Shown piece by piece: positions 6,763-11,360 of a stretch of 11,360 nucleotides of DNA. The stretch comes from Acetofilamentum sp. (GTDB lineage: Bacteria; Bacteroidota; Bacteroidia; Bacteroidales; DTU049). The stretch's first letter is position 1. Every line of letters starts with the position of its first letter. The DNA is taken from assembly GCA_020720525.1 (NCBI GenBank), contig DYON01000069.1, positions 1 through 11,360 on the forward strand, written 5' to 3'. The position numbers and the translations under genes were made by a program. The notes under the pieces are model-generated. The model searched no databases, was not told the origin of the DNA, and was given only the letters and a program-made list of their open reading frames with translations.

Positions 6763-8430
6763 TTATTTTATTTTTGATTCTGGAACGGGTACATGAACTG
6801 AATTGAGCTCAAAGTACATATCGATTCTTTCGTTGAAGTATGGTGTTCCATAAGTTTCGCCACCACTATAATCTTCTTTTATTTCGACGTTTTTGAATAA
6901 TCGGCATCCTTTTTCGCATTTATAAATCACATCAGCTTTGCACGTTCTGTAAAGGATAGCACCAAGTGAATTGGTTACCACTTTCCATTGAGAAGTTGTT
7001 GCAACATCAATTAATTCAATTTGTGGATTGCCTGTATTGCCATTTTTTAATTGCGAATCAACGGTAGCCCATTCGCCTCCAGCATGATTTAATTTTTTCG
7101 CTTCACTACTATTGATAGTGGTAGCGCGGCCTTGCTCGGTAACTACAATGTCGATAACAATTTCTGCAATTGCAGGCCATTGGCTGAAGTAACTGTCAGC
7201 AAATTCGTACGAAGCTTCGTATGGAACAGTTTCTTGTGAATAGGCTTTAATTTTAAGCTTATGTGTTCCAGGAGTAAGTTTTCCGCTATAAATCAGATCG
7301 AACATGTTGTAAACTACTGGATTGGTGCTTTTGAAAAGCTTGCTGTTGTTGAAGCTGCCTTCTGTAAAATTGATGCCTTGATCGTTTTTTGGTAGAATAA
7401 CAAAGCTGAACGATTTGTTCGATTCATAATCTGCTTCCCACAATGTTGTTGTCCATGCAGCCAAAGGTTCATTGTCCATCGAAAGATAGAAATTGATGTC
7501 GCCATGATCGTAATCGCAACTCGAGGCTTTGCACCATTTCATATTATAATATTTAGGAGCCTGTGGCAATTCAAGGTTTACAGTTAATTCACCATTGCCA
7601 ATTGTAAACGACTGACTCGATGGAACGAATTTACCTTTTTTATCTTCGGAAAGGGGACGTAGGTTTTTTGGTCCATTTTCAGCAAGATTGGCTGCTCCAG
7701 CTGCATCAACAGTTATTTTCACTTCGCCTACTGCAGCTACAAAATCGGGTTCTTTTTTGCTATCGCTGTCGCTAAGACCAAATTCTACTTTTACGGTGTG
7801 GTTTCCTCCCGATGCCATGGAGGCCATAGCCGATTCGGTGTAAAGTCTTACAAGACCTTTTTCTTGAAATAATTGCTGAAATACCCAAATATCTTGCTCT
7901 GTTTCGAGCATCGATTGGTCGCTTTCGATCTGTTTCATGAAATCGGGACCAACATTCAAAGGAAGATTGATATAAGTCCAGACTTTCGAAATATTGCTGG
8001 CAAAGCTGTATGGCTTGGTTGTAAACGATTTGTTGCCATCAATATATACTGTGACATAGCCATAAGCCCACGAAGTAACGCCAAGACCTTTTTCCTGTGC
8101 AATTTCAATCATGGTTTTTCCCAATTCCATGCGCACATAAAGATCGTCGCCAATATTCACTTCGTTTTTGAAATCGTTCGATTTGAAACCAGTGTAAAAG
8201 TAACCTTTGCCTGGGTCTAATGCTGCGGCGTTTTTTGTTTCGCCTGTGTTGTTGTTTTCGTCCATGTTTTTTGTTTCGGTTTTAGGTTCGTCGGTTTTAT
8301 CCTTTTTGCCAGAATTTCCGCTGGTGATTTTGTCCTTGGCGTTTTGGATTTTGTTGATTTGACCATTTACAACTGGTACTGCCATCAGGAAGCTCAGTGC
8401 CATAGTCCAAATGAGATTTTTCGTTTTCAT
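6763..8430 (-). CDS. Exported protein of unknown function with two tandem, apparently duplicated beta domains
   Basis: I do not recognise a family for this 555-aa protein. The ATG at 8430 is chosen because it is followed by a clear signal peptide (Met-Lys-Thr-Lys, hydrophobic core, cleavage near VNG-Gln at residue 23); an in-frame ATG at 8478 would only add 16 polar residues. A Lys/Asp/Glu/Thr-rich low-complexity linker spans about 27-65. Two beta-rich regions follow (about 74-245 and 272-436), with similar order of elements: 'GNHTVKVEFGLS' near 210 matches 'GTHKLKIKAYS' near 389, and each ends in a strand of the form 'GEVKITVDAAG' / 'AEIVIDIVVTEQG'. The C-terminal part (about 437-555) has Cys497, Cys505 and Cys509; Cys300 and Cys305 form the only other pair. 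There is no lipobox and no T9SS sorting tail, so it is probably periplasmic or carried by another route. It is first of three exported-protein genes in line. Confidence 0.8.
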   Translation of the reverse strand: MKTKNLIWTMALSFLMAVPVVNGQINKIQNAKDKITSGNSGKKDKTDEPKTETKNMDENNNTGETKNAAALDPGKGYFYTGFKSNDFKNEVNIGDDLYVRMELGKTMIEIAQEKGLGVTSWAYGYVTVYIDGNKSFTTKPYSFASNISKVWTYINLPLNVGPDFMKQIESDQSMLETEQDIWVFQQLFQEKGLVRLYTESAMASMASGGNHTVKVEFGLSDSDSKKEPDFVAAVGEVKITVDAAGAANLAENGPKNLRPLSEDKKGKFVPSSQSFTIGNGELTVNLELPQAPKYYNMKWCKASSCDYDHGDINFYLSMDNEPLAAWTTTLWEADYESNKSFSFVILPKNDQGINFTEGSFNNSKLFKSTNPVVYNMFDLIYSGKLTPGTHKLKIKAYSQETVPYEASYEFADSYFSQWPAIAEIVIDIVVTEQGRATTINSSEAKKLNHAGGEWATVDSQLKNGNTGNPQIELIDVATTSQWKVVTNSLGAILYRTCKADVIYKCEKGCRLFKNVEIKEDYSGGETYGTPYFNERIDMYFELNSVHVPVPESKIK

Positions 8431-8633
8431 AATTGCTGGTTTTTGAAGTTTTAATAAGTAAATGTAGTTCCGCTGCATTTCAAAATAATTGCGTTATTGG
8501 TAAGAGATGCTAAAATTGGGGTGAAACTAAAAAATGGAAGGGTGAAGTTTTATGCGATTTGTTGAATTTGACTTTTTCTTTCAAAAGCATATAGCAATTG
8601 ATTTGTACTTTACTGAACCATATTTTTGCTAAT

Positions 8634-8678
8634 AATAATTTTCCTGTCCGTTTGTTAACCTAAGGACAGACAATTATT
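8634..8678 (-). terminator. Imperfect inverted repeat after the response-regulator gene
   Basis: AATAATT (8634-8640) and CTGTCC (8644-8649) pair with GGACAG (8664-8669) and AATTATT (8672-8678), leaving a small interior loop and a 14-nt apical loop. It starts about 35 bp after the end of the LytTR gene. On the minus strand the GGACAG arm is followed by GAAAATTATTATT, an AU-rich but not pure U-tract. A terminator of the kinase-regulator unit is the simplest reading. A binding palindrome is the alternative. Confidence 0.4.
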
Positions 8679-8712
8679 GAAATAGTTTATAAAATAGACG
8701 TTGAAGGCTTGA

Positions 8713-9435
8713 TTATAGAATATTCATGCGTTCCATCAAATCGTTGCGGTAGTTTTGGCTAACAATAAGAAATTCTTTACCAATATAAACCAGGTTGTCT
8801 TCAACCGACGATATTTTTGCCAATGCAACAGCATGCGAGCGGTGAATGCGTACAAATGGGCCGCCAAGCTTCGAAAGCACATCTTTAAGAAATGCATGTA
8901 CAATATGATTTCCGCTTGATGTGTGAAGAACAGTATAGTTATCGAGCGCTTCGAGCCACAAAATGTCGTCGATGTTAATTTGTTTGAGTATGCCTTTGTC
9001 TTTTACAAAAATCCGATTATTTGCGGTTTCAATTTCGGGATTTGATGCTACTTTTTGTTTGAATTTGACCAACGCAAGTTCAATATTGTTGCGCAAATCG
9101 GCATCTTTAACGGGCTTAGTTATAAAACCCATTGGCTCTGCTTCGGCTGCTTCGGCAAATGTTTTTGGGTCGGTATAGGCTGTAATGAACATGATGGGAA
9201 TATTGAATTTGTCGCGAATAAGCTTTCCCAAGTCGATTCCCGATTTTTCGGAGTTTAGGTTGATGTCGAGCAGAGCAATATCGATGTCGGCTTCGAGCAA
9301 AAGTGGTAATGCTTCGTTGTAGCTGTTGGCAATTCCAACAATATTGTAGCCCATATTTTTTAAACGCATTTCCATGTCCATTGCAATCGAAAATTCATCT
9401 TCGATGATCAGAATGTTTTTTGTTTCGTTTGTCAT
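8713..9435 (-). CDS. LytTR-family response regulator
   Basis: A 240-aa two-component response regulator that should be phosphorylated by the upstream kinase and bind DNA through LytTR. The receiver domain (about 7-125) has the acidic pair Glu12/Asp13, phospho-acceptor Asp57 in 'LLDINL', Thr85 in 'FITAY' and Lys107 in 'FITKP', so all key residues are present. The LytTR DNA-binding domain (about 140-238) shows 'ILWLEALDNYTVLHT', 'FVRIHRSHAVAL' and a closing 'SQNYRNDLMERM'. The ATG overlaps the kinase TGA in an ATGA at 9432-9435, implying translational coupling. LytTR regulators usually bind paired 9-bp direct repeats; a single match to that consensus, TCCGTTTGT at 8647-8655, lies downstream, but no second copy was found at the expected distance. 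Targets are unknown; the next three exported-protein genes are candidates by position only. Confidence 0.95.
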   Translation of the reverse strand: MTNETKNILIIEDEFSIAMDMEMRLKNMGYNIVGIANSYNEALPLLLEADIDIALLDINLNSEKSGIDLGKLIRDKFNIPIMFITAYTDPKTFAEAAEAEPMGFITKPVKDADLRNNIELALVKFKQKVASNPEIETANNRIFVKDKGILKQINIDDILWLEALDNYTVLHTSSGNHIVHAFLKDVLSKLGGPFVRIHRSHAVALAKISSVEDNLVYIGKEFLIVSQNYRNDLMERMNIL

Positions 9436-11360
9436 TTTGTCTCGTTTTTGAATTCAAACCAGGCTTCAAAACCCTGATTGTTTCCGATTTTAAGTTCCGA
9501 TTTTAATTGGCGAGCAAGTCCCTGCGATAGCCTCATTCCAAGCGATTTGGTTTTCGATACATCGAAGTCTTCGGGTAAACCTTTTCCGTTGTCGCTAATC
9601 TTAATTCGTACCATATGATTTGATTGAGTGCAAATAATACTAATACGCTTTTCGCTCACTCCTTCAAATGCATGTTTGATGCTGTTGGTAACCAATTCGT
9701 TCATAATGAGTCCACAGGGCACGAGTTGGTCGATATCTACTTCGATGTTGTCGATTTGCCGATGCAAATCAATCCCTTTTTCTGAAAGACTAAACGAAGT
9801 CTCGATATATTTGCAAAGATTGTCGACATAGTCGCGAAAACTGATTTCGCTCAAATTGGCCGATTTATACAGGTTTTCGTGAATCATACTCATCGCTTCA
9901 ATGCGGCTTTGACTTATTTGAAGAATTTCTTTTGCGCTTCGACCCTCGGTTTTTTCGGACTGAAGATTGAGCAGGCTTGAAATAATCTGCAAATTGTTTT
10001 TCACCCGATGATGTACTTCGCGAATAAGCACTTCTCGTTCTTTAAGTGCTGTTTTGAGCTCCTGATTCAGAATGTTGGTTTTTTTGTTTCTTCTGAATAA
10101 TGAGTATAGAAACAAAATGGTAATAAGAACCAGAAAAATAAGAGCATAAATGCCCATTTTGTTTTGTTGATTCTTAAGTGAAATGTTTTCGTTGATGAGC
10201 TGTTGGCGTTGAGCTTTGTCCTGAAGTTGTTTTATTGTTACTTCCTTGGTATTCAGCTTGAGCTTAATCTGATATTCAGCAATCATCTGGTTTTTGCTCT
10301 CGCTAAAAATAGTATCGTTTAGCAATTTGTATTGCTCCAAGAAAAAAAGCGAACTGTCGCGGTGGTTGGTAGCTTTATAGCATTGATACAAGTCGAAGTA
10401 TGCATCGAGCTTCATTTTATTCGAATTGAAATTGGTCGAAAGTTTCAGCGAATTTCGAAGGTTCGCAATTGCCAATGAGAATTTTTTTTGTCGAAATTGA
10501 GCCTGACCCATCAGCATCATGCTTTCGGCAACTCCTTGCTTATTGTCGATGCTCAAATGCACTTCGCGTGCCTTTGCAAACAGTTTTTCTGCATCGGTGA
10601 AATTGCCTTTTATCATCATTATTTCGCCTATACGAAGCATACAGTTTTGGTAGTCTTTAATACGGTCGAATTTTTCCCAAACTTTGGCCGATTCGTTGAA
10701 ATAGATCAAAGCCTCATCGAGTCTACCCTTTTTTAGCTTGAGATTGCCCAAATCGTACAAGATCCATGCTTCTTGAAGTTGGGCTCCTGCCATGATGTAT
10801 TGCTTGCGCGAAATATTAAAATGATCTTCGGCTGCATCGAATTCATTTATTTGAATCATCAAAGCTCCAATATTCGAATGAAGCTCACCTATGTTTAATG
10901 TATCGTTTTTAGCTTCAAATATTTCGAGCGATTTCATATAGTTGGTGAGGGCCTTGTCGTAGTCGCCTTTGAGAAGGTAAACTTGTCCAATATTGTTGAG
11001 ATTGGCTGCAACTCCCGAATAAAAGGTGTCGCGTAGATTGTAAGTTATCGCTTTGTTGTAGTGAAAAATTGCACTGTCGTATTGTGATGTGTTTTTGTAC
11101 AGTACCCCAATCACATTGTGAAAGAATGCTAAATCGGTTATATCGTTGTTCTTATGGCTGTAGAACATGCCATAATAGCTGTATTTAAGAGCCGAGTCGG
11201 GGTAGTTGAAATAGTACTCTTCTGCAATAAGCGAATACAAATAGGCTTTTGCCTTTTCCGACTTTTCTTTTACAACCAAATGATGAAGCGAATCGATGGT
11301 TTGCAGATTCTGGTTATTTGCCGAAAATATTGTAGCTGCAAAAAGAAAGATATGAAAAAA
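9432..11360 (-). CDS. TPR-sensor histidine kinase (HisKA_2), 5' end just outside window
   Basis: The frame is open to the window edge and begins in the hydrophobic core of a signal peptide (FFHIFLFAATIFSA, visible residues 1-14). Only a few codons are therefore missing, and the TTG at 11279 is not the true start. 642 residues are visible. About 7-8 tetratricopeptide repeats (about 30-340, for example 'NNIGQVYLLKGDYDKAL') should lie in the periplasm, followed by a coiled coil (about 350-400), one membrane helix (about 402-422), and a cytoplasmic HisKA_2 dimerisation region with 'EVHHRVKNNLQ' (His451, the His before Arg, is the likely phospho-acceptor). The HATPase domain has the N box 'NELVTNSIKHAF' (from about 553), the G1 box 'DNGKGLP' (about 589) and a later 'SLGMRLSQGL'. 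All catalytic boxes look intact. TPRs suggest sensing through protein or peptide contacts. The TGA overlaps the regulator ATG by 4 nt, making this its cognate partner. Confidence 0.95.
   Translation of the reverse strand, partial: FFHIFLFAATIFSANNQNLQTIDSLHHLVVKEKSEKAKAYLYSLIAEEYYFNYPDSALKYSYYGMFYSHKNNDITDLAFFHNVIGVLYKNTSQYDSAIFHYNKAITYNLRDTFYSGVAANLNNIGQVYLLKGDYDKALTNYMKSLEIFEAKNDTLNIGELHSNIGALMIQINEFDAAEDHFNISRKQYIMAGAQLQEAWILYDLGNLKLKKGRLDEALIYFNESAKVWEKFDRIKDYQNCMLRIGEIMMIKGNFTDAEKLFAKAREVHLSIDNKQGVAESMMLMGQAQFRQKKFSLAIANLRNSLKLSTNFNSNKMKLDAYFDLYQCYKATNHRDSSLFFLEQYKLLNDTIFSESKNQMIAEYQIKLKLNTKEVTIKQLQDKAQRQQLINENISLKNQQNKMGIYALIFLVLITILFLYSLFRRNKKTNILNQELKTALKEREVLIREVHHRVKNNLQIISSLLNLQSEKTEGRSAKEILQISQSRIEAMSMIHENLYKSANLSEISFRDYVDNLCKYIETSFSLSEKGIDLHRQIDNIEVDIDQLVPCGLIMNELVTNSIKHAFEGVSEKRISIICTQSNHMVRIKISDNGKGLPEDFDVSKTKSLGMRLSQGLARQLKSELKIGNNQGFEAWFEFKNETK

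Noticed and set aside
8481..8488. Possible promoter for the 555-aa gene (minus-strand TTATTTTG)
   Set aside because: It differs from TAnnTTTG at one position and no TTTG is seen at the -33 distance, so support is too weak for a feature.
8647..8655. LytTR-type half site TCCGTTTGT
   Set aside because: It matches the 9-bp consensus, but a second copy at the usual 12-13 bp spacing is absent and it falls in the loop of the probable terminator.
9432..11279. TTG at 11279 as start of the histidine kinase
   Set aside because: The frame continues upstream into a hydrophobic signal-peptide core at 11319-11360, so the start lies outside the window.

Overview
The window looks like chromosomal DNA from a member of the Bacteroidota. 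The evidence is a large secreted protein ending in a type IX secretion (T9SS) sorting domain, a promoter of the Bacteroidota form (TTTG, 20-bp spacer, TAnnTTTG), a TPR/HisKA_2 sensor kinase paired with a LytTR response regulator, a lipoprotein with a Ser/Asp segment after its cysteine, and AT-rich start regions without Shine-Dalgarno sequences. The genus cannot be told from this sequence.

Layout. Positions 2-1063 (+) are the C-terminal part of a C69-family dipeptidase whose start lies outside the window. A roughly 200-bp gap follows, containing 32-bp periodic repeats that run into a promoter. This promoter drives a stand-alone AAA_14/DUF4143 ATPase (1266-2573, +). The rest is on the minus strand, read right to left: a TPR sensor histidine kinase (9432 to beyond 11360, missing only its first few codons); a LytTR response regulator overlapping it by ATGA (8713-9435); an intergenic region of about 280 bp; an unrecognised 555-aa exported protein (6763-8430); a small lipocalin-like lipoprotein (6281-6682); and a 1168-aa T9SS-secreted beta-propeller protein (2632-6138). 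The propeller gene converges on the ATPase gene.

How the genes may work together. The kinase and regulator form a translationally coupled two-component system, with a sensor of periplasmic TPRs, one membrane helix and a cytoplasmic HisKA_2/HATPase. Downstream on the same strand are three genes for envelope or exported proteins. Both gaps between these three genes hold a strong hairpin just before the next start codon, so they may be separate units or a run with graded expression. Control of these genes by the LytTR regulator is possible only from proximity; no paired LytTR site was found.

The best points for a second look are three. The ATPase promoter is the degenerate end of a five-period 32-bp repeat. 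The secreted protein's 14 FG-GAP-type repeats are most simply two copies of a seven-blade module, because unit 1 resembles unit 8 and unit 6 resembles unit 13 in their deletions. The leader before that gene holds a terminator-like hairpin with an upstream segment able to compete with it. No defence island, CRISPR array, RNA gene or insertion sequence was recognised.
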